A stretch of DNA of 64,000 nucleotides from Lineus longissimus (lineage: Eukaryota; Nemertea; Pilidiophora; Heteronemertea; Lineidae), in contig NC_088317.1 of assembly GCF_910592395.1 (NCBI RefSeq), positions 16,593,039 to 16,657,038 of the forward strand, written 5' to 3'. Within the stretch, counting starts at the first letter, position 1. The number at the start of each line of letters is the position of its first letter. Under the pieces are notes generated by a model. The model made no database searches. It was not told the DNA's origin and saw only the letters and a program-made list of their open reading frames with translations. Below, in pieces: positions 1 to 10,614 of the stretch. The position numbers were made by a program, and so were the translations under genes.

Positions 1-1844
1 TATAAAATAACCGCCTCCTTGCCTCGCGAGTGACATATCCAGCGGCTGTTGGTTGTGTTGTGAATGCGAAGGCAGTCAACTAGAAGCTCAAAGAGTCGTT
101 TCCATGTTTCCAGTAGACTTACGACCCAATGGGTCTATAAATCTGAGTTCAGACACTCCAGATAGTGTTTTTTCATGTGCCAAGAGTGGTGTATGCCACA
201 GGGGGAAACGTGTGTTTGTTTCACTAACGTTACATGCATATTGAACGCTGTTTTCGGAGAATCACCATTGGACGAAAATTCTCACTCAGCAACCGACTCA
301 ACAGAACATTTCAATCCTCACACGTCTCCCCTAGACCTTCCTCTGATGACAATCGCCGCATAATACATTTTTCATGTATTATCAAATCGTGAAAGTGTGC
401 ATGTCACTTCTCCAGGGCCCCCGGCCTCAGCCTCCGCAAAATGTAAACTTTCAACGTTTTCCGTGATCGGACGTACCGTATGTCCTCAAGTTTCGTGTTT
501 ACTCCATGTATACGGTTGTCGCGTTTTTCTGTTGTAACCACTGTCGTAACCCGGGGTCGTAATCCCCCACATATCGCCCCTTCCCCTCCCAACAGGTATT
601 TTCTTCATTAACTTCCCAGCCAAACGTGACGCAGACTCGATTCGTATTCACTCGATTCATCTATCAGCCGATACCTCGGACTCTCGAGCGATGGCGCATT
701 TCCCCCAAAGATATAGACCTGTCCCTCTGACCGCAATGCTCCCAAACCTTTCTGTGAATGCCCCTCACCATATCCAGCCGACTACTCTTTCAACCTTGGT
801 CCGCCATTTCTTTAGCAACGCATTACAATATACGGATAGCCCCAGCAGATTGAATCAAAATGATTCGATTCTATAGATCTGCCAACACCTCGGAGTCTCG
901 AGCGATGGCGCATTTTTCCCAAAGATCTAGACCTATGACGGTAATGCCCCAAAACCATGTATGCCCTCGCCATATCTACCAGACTGCTTTTTCAGCCTTG
1001 GCCCGCCATTTCTTTAGCAAGGCATTACAACACGGATAGCCCCGCAGTCTGAATCAAAACGATTCGATTCTATAGATCTCCCATTACCTCTGCCTCTCGA
1101 GCGATAACTATTTCTCCCCACGACCTGTCTACGATATCAGACTACGATTCTTGTATCGATCCGCTGATCGAAACCAATATCAGGCTGATAGGTTCGATTG
1201 GAGAAGTGGTGGATGTTGATGGCTTCTATTTTGCTGAGGTATTCACCATAATAATATAAAGTATAATCATCGCGGGAGCTGATAGATGTTAGCGGATTGC
1301 ATTACAAACCTTGTGGGCCGCGCGATGGTCGTCAGGCTCAAGGATTACGTTGGTAGTGCGGCGTAGAGCGGCGGCGTCAGCTGAATGGAAGCTACCATCG
1401 AGGAAGCCACCACCGAGTGCAGCTTTTTTACTTGTCATTTTGGTTACGTTTCTTGCCTGAGATACTGGGAGCAAGAGATAGGGCGGTGACAGCATTTAAC
1501 AGGGTCGCGGAATATGTGGGTGTGCGCACAAATAAAAAGGCCAGAGACGATGATCATAGGAAGCTACAACACAGAGAAAAAAACGAGCAATGCCATAACT
1601 TTCCTTGCCTCTCATTATGGTAATGGGATCGTGAAAGAATCGTTTCTCACTCGTTGAACATTAGTCCATTATACAAAATTGCGATGATTTGTTTGCAGGA
1701 ATTACACAAATAGCAAGGCTGTGATTCACAACGTCTACGAATACGTTGGCGTGGACGGATCAACGTTTTGATTCGTTCGACACACAGAATTAGTCTCAGA
1801 AAAAGCTGTGGATCGCGATCATCTTTAAAAAAAACCAGTCCTAC
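1..1844. other. Intron or flank downstream of the CNG-type exon; no coding exon recognised
   Basis: On the minus strand this stretch follows the splice donor of the channel exon, so it should be intron of that gene. I searched it for the C-linker and cyclic-nucleotide-binding domain expected next and saw neither. The short ORFs here resemble no known family. The only structure is the tandem repeat at about 660-1110. Confidence 0.5.
660..1110. repeat. Tandem repeat, about 200-214 bp unit, two copies plus a partial third
   Basis: The anchor CTCTCGAGCG recurs near 681, 895 and 1094 (spacings about 214 and 199). Each unit continues with ATGGCGCATTT, then CCGCCATTTCTTTAGCAA, then GATTCGATTCTATAGATCT. 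The third copy is cut off soon after its anchor. The copies differ by scattered substitutions and small indels, so the duplication is old. It lies in a presumed intron of the channel gene. Confidence 0.75.
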
Positions 1845-3219
1845 CTTGGAAGTCTTTTCTCGCCGTACTAATGCTCGCCACGATGTTTGCCACGTGTCCT
1901 AAAACAGACGCAAACAAGAGTAATCCGAACACGATCTGTATAACATAGAAGCCGAACTCCCCGGGCGTCTCGGGCCTGGGCAGGTCGCCTACGGTAGTCA
2001 GGGCGCACGTACTCCAGTAAAGGCCCTTCAAGTAGTTGAAATACAACACATCTTTATCCTTATCCAAGTTATATTGCCACAGATCAGATTTTAGGATCGA
2101 ATCCGCTACGATGTAGTGTAAACAAGCATTCCAGTGAAATATCGCGAAAAGGTAGTGAAGTAGGGTAGTGGTCCTTATGAAGTTGGGGTAATTTGTGTGC
2201 CGTTCCGTGCGGTCTAACCACGCCCAGTAGCGGTATATTTTGACTAGGCGAAAACACCTTAGCATAGATTTAAACCCTATTGAGAGGTATAGAAAATCTA
2301 AAGGGAGGAGGCACAGACAGTCGACATAGAATACCGTGGTGTTCATGTAGTGTATTCTCAATTTCGTACTATCTGTTTGTAAGACTCCCTCATCTAAGAA
2401 TCCAGTCCTAAAGTGAAATAAGATGTCTAATATATACACGAGGTCTGCGGTGTAGTCTAAGGGGAACCAGATAATGATGTTATCCTTGTTGATTTCAGCG
2501 AATGCAAACCTGTACACAATCACCCAAAAGTTGTAAACGAACGCAATACTGACAACGAATGACCACCAGTACGCCAGTCGCCCTGATGGGTCAAATACGA
2601 AGGTCCAACGACACCCGTCCTTGTCAGCCGGGAGCGGCCCAGTATCAATCTTCTTCTCAGCCAGTTCAATTTTTTCCCGCATTTTATATTTCTTGCCAAA
2701 TTTTTCATCTATTTCTTTCCGCCGCATTTTTCGTATTTCCCTTTGAGTCATGTATTCGTTCGCTCTAGCCTTGTTCAAAAATGCTATATCATCCCTAGTG
2801 TAGCAGTGTGATTTCCTCTGCCCCAACCTCTCGATTCTATGGCTGACTAAGTCCATTAAGCTGTGGCGGGACTCCGTTTTCCTGCCACCTTCGCTGACCC
2901 GGTGCGACGTGGCCACGGAGATGGTACCGGAGGACCCAGTCCGCCCATCTCCTTCAATGAGCCGGGTCCGATCTGAGGGCGCCATGTACCCTCCACCGGG
3001 CAGAGTCCGAGGCCCATTAACTGTGGGCTCCTCCTGATCCTCTGACTCGGCCTGCGGCTCCCCTGTCGCCTCCTGCTCCTGTGATTGCTGCGGCTCATCG
3101 CTCGCCCCCACGACTGCGATTTCATCCAATTCATCCTCGTCCGTCTGGTCCCCCTTGTTGCAGGGGGTATATTTGACGGCCTTGTTCCCTGTCTCCCCGG
3201 GTCCACGCATGTAACTCAT
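1845..3219 (-). CDS. Cyclic-nucleotide-gated-type cation channel, N-terminus to S6 (partial gene, one large exon)
   Basis: Plasma-membrane tetrameric cation channel of the CNG family. This single exon encodes about 458 residues: a low-complexity acidic N-terminus, a basic K/R/E-rich stretch, then S1-S6. Visible marks are the S1 region FDPSGRLAYWW, an S4 with spaced basic residues (RCFRLVKIYRYW), the CNG S4-S5 motif ERHTNYPNFIR, the pore LYWSTCALTTVGDLPRPE (filter near residues 408-412) and S6 ending STARKDFQ. The donor after DFQ (CAAG|GTAGGA) puts the exon end at 1845. I chose the ATG at 3217-3219 (ACC before it), but the frame stays open upstream to a stop at 3327-3329, so an extra 5' exon joining in this stretch is possible. 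The C-linker and CNBD are not in the window. The pore reads TVGD rather than the TIGE of vertebrate CNGA subunits, which in my recollection fits the invertebrate CNG-like (CNGL) branch. Family is certain; subfamily is inference. Confidence 0.88.
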
Positions 3220-3299
3220 GGTCTGCTGAGCGGCCTGCGGTGGTGGCCTCCGGAACTGGCTCACGTAGGCATACAGGCAGCGTTGAATGTAGTTGTATT

Positions 3300-3450
3300 G
3301 GCGCTGTGAGGTATCCAGCTGGAAGCTTAGTCTTCACCTGAAAAGACAAGAAGGAAATCGTAAGCTGTGATAAACTGTGGAAGGAAGATCCCAAGGACCG
3401 TACGTTGAACAGTTGTGCTGTGAGGTACCAATATCCAGCTGGAAGATCCA
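3300..3450. repeat. Direct repeat at the 5' side of the channel exon
   Basis: The segment GCTGTGAGGTA followed by ATCCAGCTGGAAG occurs near 3304 and again near 3418, about 114 bp apart, with a further ATCCAGCTGGAA near 3719. Read on the channel's (minus) strand each copy gives CTTCCAGCTGGATA, an acceptor-like sequence. The true 5' edge of the channel exon may therefore be ambiguous. Confidence 0.5.
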
Positions 3451-3459
3451 GACTTCATA

Positions 3460-6400
3460 CCTCGATGATAGACAAAAGATCACAAGTTGGAGATAGGTAT
3501 ACACGGCCGTACCGGAAGAGGACAGACATGGATAAATAGAGTTATACTGGTCAGGAGCTATTGAGTATCTCCTTTGACGTTTTAGTTATCGCATGAACTC
3601 TCACTAAAATATAAGAAAAGCGTCATTAGCCGAAAAAGGAACAGCAATGGGTTTGTACCATTAAACCCAGGAGCGTTAAATGCTGTTTTATTGGAATTGG
3701 TGTACATGCACGGGAGGCATCCAGCTGGAATTTTTTACTACAATCCTCATCACGACCCCGCGCAAATTTATTCTGATACAGCACTATAAAATTACAGGTA
3801 GTCGTATATGTTAAAGCTATTTTAAAATACCGAAAAAAATTTATAGCATGACACTTAGATGTTCGTCAGCTAATATGATATATGCATAATTGACTAGGGG
3901 CGGCCTGGATGAGCTGCTGAGATACACTCGTCCTAGATTAGATGACAGTGCGCCTAGATATTCATCGAAATTGGACTGTGACAAATGAGTGTTCTTGCCG
4001 AGGAGGCCAAATGTGCTTTAGATTGCGTTGTCTCAGCAGTGGCGAAGACGATTAATTGATCGTTTTTGGCAGTACGGAGGCCACCGGCCACAAAGCAGTG
4101 TCTTTCGCCTCGGTAAGTGGAGCGGGCAAGAAACTTCCGAGTGAAGACTGATATGAAATGTAAATTTCAGTGTTAACCAGATATTCATCGAAACTGGACT
4201 TAAACAAATTGGTGTTTTCACCAAAAGGCTAATCTGATCAAGTAGTCTTAGCGTTAAGATTTCCACCCCAAACAAACAGCCAGGAGTTGTGTGCCTACGA
4301 AAAATAACGAATAATTCGTTTTTCTACTCCAAATTATTGAAGACTTGAAACAAAACTGAAAAACACTTTAGAAAAATATTTACTACTGAAACAAGAGAAG
4401 GACATGTATACTGAAGGATAACCCTTCGATCTGAATTCGTATATTACTGCGTATGAGCCATCATATAGTGAAAACTACTGTCTTTTATCTACTGAATCTG
4501 AAAATGCATTTCAGCACGAGTCAACGTATTACATAGTTGCTCTACGTGATGAATGATGGTATCATCTGCTTATTGTGACTCCATAAGGTATTTTACACAA
4601 CTGATGCATACGTCCCTGCAGATGTTTTGTTCAATACTAAACACATATTTTAATTCCAAAAATCCTACCCTGGATTTTCAGTTTGTCGATTTCAACTCAT
4701 CCCGTGGATACTAAGTGCTCAATAGAAATAAAGGACATTGTTATGTTTTTTTTGAATAATGGGTTTTGTTTATGTTATTGTTTAATAGGGTGCATCGCCC
4801 CAATTGTACGTTTAAAAGTCCACATGGCTTCGTATGCACACTATCAAAGATACCCGCCACCTTCGCAGACTAACAACAGATATTCTGTCATCGTGTTATC
4901 GTCGAAGTGACGGCACCCACATGACGTGAGACCATGACCCCCAGCAGAGCTGTCACGTGGCTTGACAGCTCACAGTGCTAATTGACATCAGCTAGGGACA
5001 GCTTGACTATTTATAGAACGAAATGTCACGTGGAAAAGAAGTCACTCTGATTACGTAAGATTTGCAGTGGCTGTCAGCTTTTCGAGGAAACGTCACAGTC
5101 AGTCAAAAATATCTTTGACAGTCTTGGCTAATTACTGTTGTACGTCAACAATGTGCAGGGCGAACCGCGCCTTTAAAATCTCAATTTCAAACGTGCATAA
5201 TACGCTGGTTTATTTCCTATCCTCAGAATTGGCAATCTTAACTGGAAGGATTAATTAAACACGCCGTTAATTACAGTTTTTAAAAGATGATGCTGCAGAC
5301 TCGGCACAGCATTTATTACGTGTGAATGTTGATCGCGGATGATGAAGGATTGGTGGATTAGGTTTTCTGAGCTGTTGTCGCAGCTTGCGTGGACTCTACC
5401 TCTGGTCGAAGACGGAGTCACTAGGCAATAAACCCAATTGGCGTCCAACCGTAGTGTCACACAAAAACGCTCATCCTGCCTTGGAGGAGGAATAGGCTCT
5501 CTGCAGAACGAACGCTGAAGAAGATGATGAGCTGTAACGGTGCTAAATCGCCAGCACAGATTATGCAAATTTATCAACAACAACCATCATCAGATGATTG
5601 ACAATCTTCAAAAAAAAAAAAAAAAAAATTTGGTGCTTATTTTTTTAAGGGTTGACCATAGGTACCACGATTTTGGCTAGAACTTGAAATCCGAAAGCAA
5701 CTAAAACTGCAGAAATGCAGTGAATGCCCCATTTAATTTAAAACCTGGGAGGCTTGTTCTCTGGAGAGCGTGGTTCCAGCCGAAGTGGTTGTGCCTATGT
5801 TATACCCTTAAGAGGGGATCCGGTGAACAAAATGCAATGAGTTGGCCTCGTGTGGGTTGATGATTTCTATCATGGTCTCTGCTGTCGGATGCTGACTGAC
5901 TTGTTCGCGGTTATCTTGAGACAAGAATCATCAGGTTTGTTTGACAAGCTGTCTAGCTGTCTACTCAACGCCACTTTCTCTGCTATAAATAGAAAGCAAT
6001 TCGATGCGGCTATGACCGGTTTGTCCCATTTGGAGGGTAGTTGGTAAAACTTGGATGGATGCAGAATTTGGACGCTGGACGCTAAGTTTTGCATCATTGG
6101 ATTACATCACCTGCATTCAATAAATCACGCCTCCGGTGCTATGAACCGCAGTGGGCCTAATCGAATTGACGGAACGGACTGGGCTGGAAGGGTTCGGGAC
6201 TTTAAGTGCCATAAAAAACAACAGAATACAGGTTGGAATCAACTACCCCCAGATTCAGCCGAAGGATTAGATGTGAAACGTTTATGTAAGAGCTATATAT
6301 ATTTGTTTGTTTTTTTTTATGCTGATATTTATTTATTATTCCCGATAACCGGTATACTTATTTTGGACGACGGTTGTGGCTGGGGTTATCATAGTCTTTT

Positions 6401-6730
6401 GCCCCTGATAACTGCCTTTATAGCCCTTACTAATGAATTGCTGACTTAGTCCTTACATTGAGAACCAGGAATAAAGTAATTTACTTGAGAATCGGGAATG
6501 AGAAATACTTGTAAGTTGATTTTTCAATTAAAATGGCTTCCAGCAGGACCTTGACTTATTGAAAAATCAATTAAATTGCAATACACAGTGCATAAGAACG
6601 AAATGTACTAGTATGCCTATACCTGAAATTTGTAAGCTACTTCTAGGCGCCCTGGGGCGTTGTGAGATTTCTCAACCTCTGATCTCTGCCCTAATCCTTC
6701 AACACCATGCATCTTTCAACTTCATACCAT
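3460..6730. other. Gene-free stretch; diffuse repeats only
   Basis: No ORF here resembles a known protein. A block with ATATTCATCGAAA(T/C)TGGACT occurs near 3957 and 4181 (about 224 bp apart, diverged). A run of A's lies at about 5611-5628. About 5646-5790 resembles parts of the foldback element at 36786-36995 in ATG16L1 intron 11 (shared GGGTTGACCA, GGCTAG-ACTT, and CTGGGAGGC/GTTCTCTGG read in reverse). The rest is unremarkable. Confidence 0.5.
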
Positions 6731-7875
6731 CCTGACATAACCAGTGATTTTCAATATACTCCGCCTCTCGATATTTAAAACGAGGTAGGAGTATCAAAAA
6801 CCTGTATCTCAGGATGACTTCAGACTATCATATGCTTTCATAATACAAGTAGCTTCCCCTTACTTATAATTCAATATCATCAATATTTAAACAACAAAGG
6901 CTGTCTGCTGGCCCTGAACTACCGTCTGAAACCGCACACCGCCAAACCCCCTCGCTACACCAAGGCGTAAATGTCGTACAGCTTGAAGGCATATTGACGT
7001 CCATTACATTATAAAGCCGAATGTATTATCACGACTTTCATGTAGCAAGCATCAAAGCATGTAGTTTATTGGTTAAATTGACAGAAGTCTACTGTATCGT
7101 TGAGGAGGAATGTAGTGGATGGATGTGTGTCAAGCATGGCGAGAGTTATTGACTTTTATAAGAAGTAGGCTCTGCTTGAAGAATTACGCAGGATACTGGT
7201 TCTGAAAAAATCACTTAGGGTTTTTTTCTCGCTTAAAACCTATCTCTCATCGGTGAAAGTTTTCCTTCGAAGGTTTTTAAAACATTTGTTTCTATGAGTG
7301 CTGTGCCGATATTCCTCAGTATACTGTCCGTGTAGGCAACGCAGTGTATCAATATCGGGATGCATTAACTGAACATGTACATGTATGCACATTTTCAACA
7401 ATAGGACCGTTATTTTCAAACTTTGATTTTGTTTTCATACTTTCTGATGACTTCTCCTTGGCAGTGTGTTTTGTTACATCAAAGGGATGTGTGCCGATCG
7501 ATATTATAATGTATGTATTTTCGAAAGTTAAAAAATAAAGGGAGATATAAAGGGATTATCATTCCAGGATGTAAATGGGACGTCCTACGTAATCTTATAC
7601 AAAACAAGCCGACCGAATATCTCTCCTCAATCACGGACCTTACATCCGTGTACAATTATCCAAAATCAATACTTATAATCAGATATCAGTTTGATCAAAG
7701 TTTTGCGCGCTTAGTTGTTATGATTCTATGCACATGTATGCTGAAAAATAAAGGTCTAAATCACCCCAGTAAAAAAAACGACAAATATCTTAAAATCTCA
7801 TCTTCGGCCCTTCTTGCCCACTTTTGCTCTATCAATTTGGTATATACAGGTTCGGTTTCGGTTCGTTAGACATTA

Positions 7876-8399
7876 GCGTGTTTCCGCATCGCTTACGATT
7901 ACGATTACGATTACGATTTCAAAGTCGTAATCGTAATACTCTCAAAACCGGCATGAACCAGAAATTTTGTTTCCGCATTCACACCAACGACTTGGTATAC
8001 TGTAGTATAGGCCCTGTACTCTGCTCTCATGCTCTGGGTGCACTTTTCTCGGCGCTAAAACATGATCAAAATCGCCGTCTATCACATTAAATGCAGTTCC
8101 TATGTTTGACAGATATGTTCTGAAGTATTCTTCAATGAATATTTCACCTTGAATTTGATATGTAGCGTGGAAAATAGGCTTTTCGCTAATCCATGTAATC
8201 ATTTTTCGACTTACGAAGATCAGCCAGAATCCTCGTAAGAACGAGACGAAAGTACCATCGACGATTTCGCTGGGGATGACGTGGCACCAAAAATCGATGA
8301 CGTCAAACACAAATCGTAATCGTTATCGTAATCGTAAGCGATGCGGAAACTCGCTACTATTACATCGTGCACAACGTGCATCGCGTTATGGAAACACGC
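7876..8399. mobile_element. MITE-like element with long GATTACG inverted arms
   Basis: The left side reads GCGTGTTTCC, then GCATCGCTTACGATTACG, with GATTAC iterated to about 7920. The right side has the mirrored arm at 8311-8350 (iterated ATCGTA then AGCGATGCGGAAAC) and ends GGAAACACGC at 8390-8399, the exact complement of the first ten bases. The interior carries a 122-codon minus-strand ORF (7942-8310) that I do not recognise; it could be chance or a remnant. I see no clear target duplication. Confidence 0.65.
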
Positions 8400-8948
8400 C
8401 TGATACGGTGTATGACGACCTTTAATTTGCATTCATTTCATCAGCCAGCGCTATTGCCAGAGATTGTTTGGTTCGTTTCAACAGCTGGCCCGACCCTGCA
8501 AGGCCTGTCATTGCTATGATTATAGGCCTGGGCAGATGTGTAGCCATGATAAGGGCAGGAACTGACTTCACATTGATATATCAGCAGTGTACATGTAAAT
8601 GTAATCAATACACAGTGAAGAACACTCGGAGTCTGAGCTTTTGAAAAACATTAAACGGTTTTTTGTCCTATGCACCATCAAGGTGGGCATAAAATATGAT
8701 ATAGATAGCATTAACGAACCGTGGACAAATCGTACAAATGTTGGCATACACCGAGGAAAACAATGATGAGTTTGTTAATCAAATAATGATTAACATTGGC
8801 ACAGATGGTACGTGTACGCAACGATCAATGCTCGGGACTTCAGATTGAATCAGGGGACATGCTCTCGCGTAAGCCTTGAACACAATAGTGTAGGCTGTAG
8901 TTTCCTGTGCCTCAGTTCAGAACAGGATGCGTATATTGTGTTCTAGAT

Positions 8949-9075
8949 CCGGTGTAGAAGTAGAAAATGTCCCTATGGGAAAGGTGTCCGGCACTATTGT
9001 AATATGACGGATTATGGTATTAGGGTTTAAAGAGATCACTACCGTCACTGGTAAAGCTCATAATCCTCTGTTCCC
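8949..9075 (+). mobile_element. Truncated MITE of the CCGGTGTAGAAG family
   Basis: Begins CCGGTGTAGAAGTAGAAAAT and runs parallel to the first half of the element at 9886-10060 (shared GTCCGGC/GCCCGGC, ACTATTGT, GACGGATT-TGG and AAAGAG blocks). The second half and the right terminal repeat are missing or too diverged to see. Confidence 0.5.
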
Positions 9076-9885
9076 ATCGTAAAGCACCTTGCACATCACA
9101 GCGCATTTGAGGTTTTATACACTTGTCTCCACAGAAAACACTCTGCCTGCCGAAGATTATGATGTCATTTAGCAGTTTAGTTAAAAAACATTCAAGGTCA
9201 CCATGAGCAATCATCAGGGAGAGGCCAAACTTCTCTTAATCTATGACAGGCAGAGTTGCGGGCTTACCAATACCAACCACCACACGCATCCCTAATGTCG
9301 CGGCTTAACTAGATACATTTGGGCGACTTTCTGCCATTCGTTAAACTGGTAACAATCGACATACTCGGCACGGGGGTCATTGGCTTCATTTGGTTATACC
9401 ACTATTAATGACTGGGAACGGGGCTTAACATCCGCCCGCCGCAAATTAAACTTCCGCTATTTCCGGCCGTACCACTAGCATCCTGGCAAAATGGTTTTTC
9501 TTCTTTCTCTTGCCGAGCATTGTAAGATGGTAAAAATGGCTATCATTTTGTTATCAGGGTTCAGGGACAATGGACGGTTTGGTAAAAGGACAAGTTTGTA
9601 ACGAACTTTCTTTACTAATACTGTTGAGAGAAACCCTGGGCATTCGTCATCAGTCGGTGGAAAGTATAAGAAGACTGATCCACGTAGACGGTTGAAGCCA
9701 AACCGGAGGGGAAAAGCAGATAAAAACACCATTTGCATTATCGCACTTCAACGCTGACTAAAGTAACCGAACGAGTCAGTCAAGTGATTGACGATTAAAT
9801 TTCGCGATGACGGTTGACAGAGATTCGCATTGTGATAGAGATGTTTGCCCTTCTTCCCCTTAAATCTCATCTGAGATATATCGAT

Positions 9886-10060
9886 CCGATGTTGAAGTAG
9901 AAAATGTCCCCCCGAAAAAAGGGCCCGGCCTATTGTGACGGATTGTGGTAATATGGTTCCAAAGAGGCCATGGCTGTCAATAGCTCAGAGATTAAGGCGC
10001 ATTTTAGAATATTTGTTACCCAGATATTATATTCAATGACATTTTAAACTTCTACACCGG
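9886..10060 (+). mobile_element. MITE, about 175 bp, CCGGTGTAGAAG family
   Basis: The left end reads CCGATGTTGAAGTAGAAAAT and the right end ATTTTAAACTTCTACACCGG, forming imperfect terminal inverted repeats. The element aligns along its whole length, in reverse orientation, with 30197-30367, sharing the internal block around TCTCTGAGCTATTGAC. No transposase is encoded. Confidence 0.7.
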
Positions 10061-10614
10061 TTTGATGTAGAAAAACAGCAATGGTAAAAACGGCAGCTTT
10101 ATCAAACAATACTCACCAAGTGTTTTCCATTCATTGAGCGGCGCAATTCCAAGTTTGTTTGCGTATTGATTACATGGTTGGAAAAATCATGAAACAGCTG
10201 GGAGGCATGGTTTGATGCACTGATGTTAATGAAATAGTACACCTTGTATTCAGCACATGAATTTGATATCATAGATGCCTCTGTTTGCCTCAAACATGTT
10301 ATTATTTATCAAATCAATGAATGGAACATAGTAATGTATGTAGTTTGTATGTTGTTTGTTGTATGTTGACTGTATATGTTTGTAAAACATGTGTTTGTCC
10401 TTGAAATAGGGAATCCCTTTTTCTACTCCAGTGACGCCATTGTTACAGTTGGTGCCTGGTGTCGCCGACACATTTCAATATCAGTTGAGCATGCGGAATG
10501 ATATCGAATGGCGTAATATCTGTGATGACTTGACTTAAAATGAATATTCAGAAACTGTCTTAGATCGTGGTTATCTAGAGGCGGAGTATATTGAAAATCA
10601 CTGGTTATGTCAGG

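Larger units (their letters stand above)
6731..10614. repeat. Perfect 38-bp inverted repeat bounding about 3.9 kb
   Basis: The left arm 6731-6768 begins CCTGACATAACCAGTGATTT; the right arm 10577-10614 is its exact reverse complement over 38 bp. A diverged third relative lies near 24244-24310 (TTCAATATACTCCGCCT onward). The arms may be ends of one decayed DNA transposon or two separate insertions of one short family. No transposase ORF is visible between them. Confidence 0.6.

Noticed and set aside
1289-1495. 68-aa minus-strand ORF as the next exon of the CNG-type channel
   Set aside because: The C-linker and cyclic-nucleotide-binding domain have strong motifs and none is present here.
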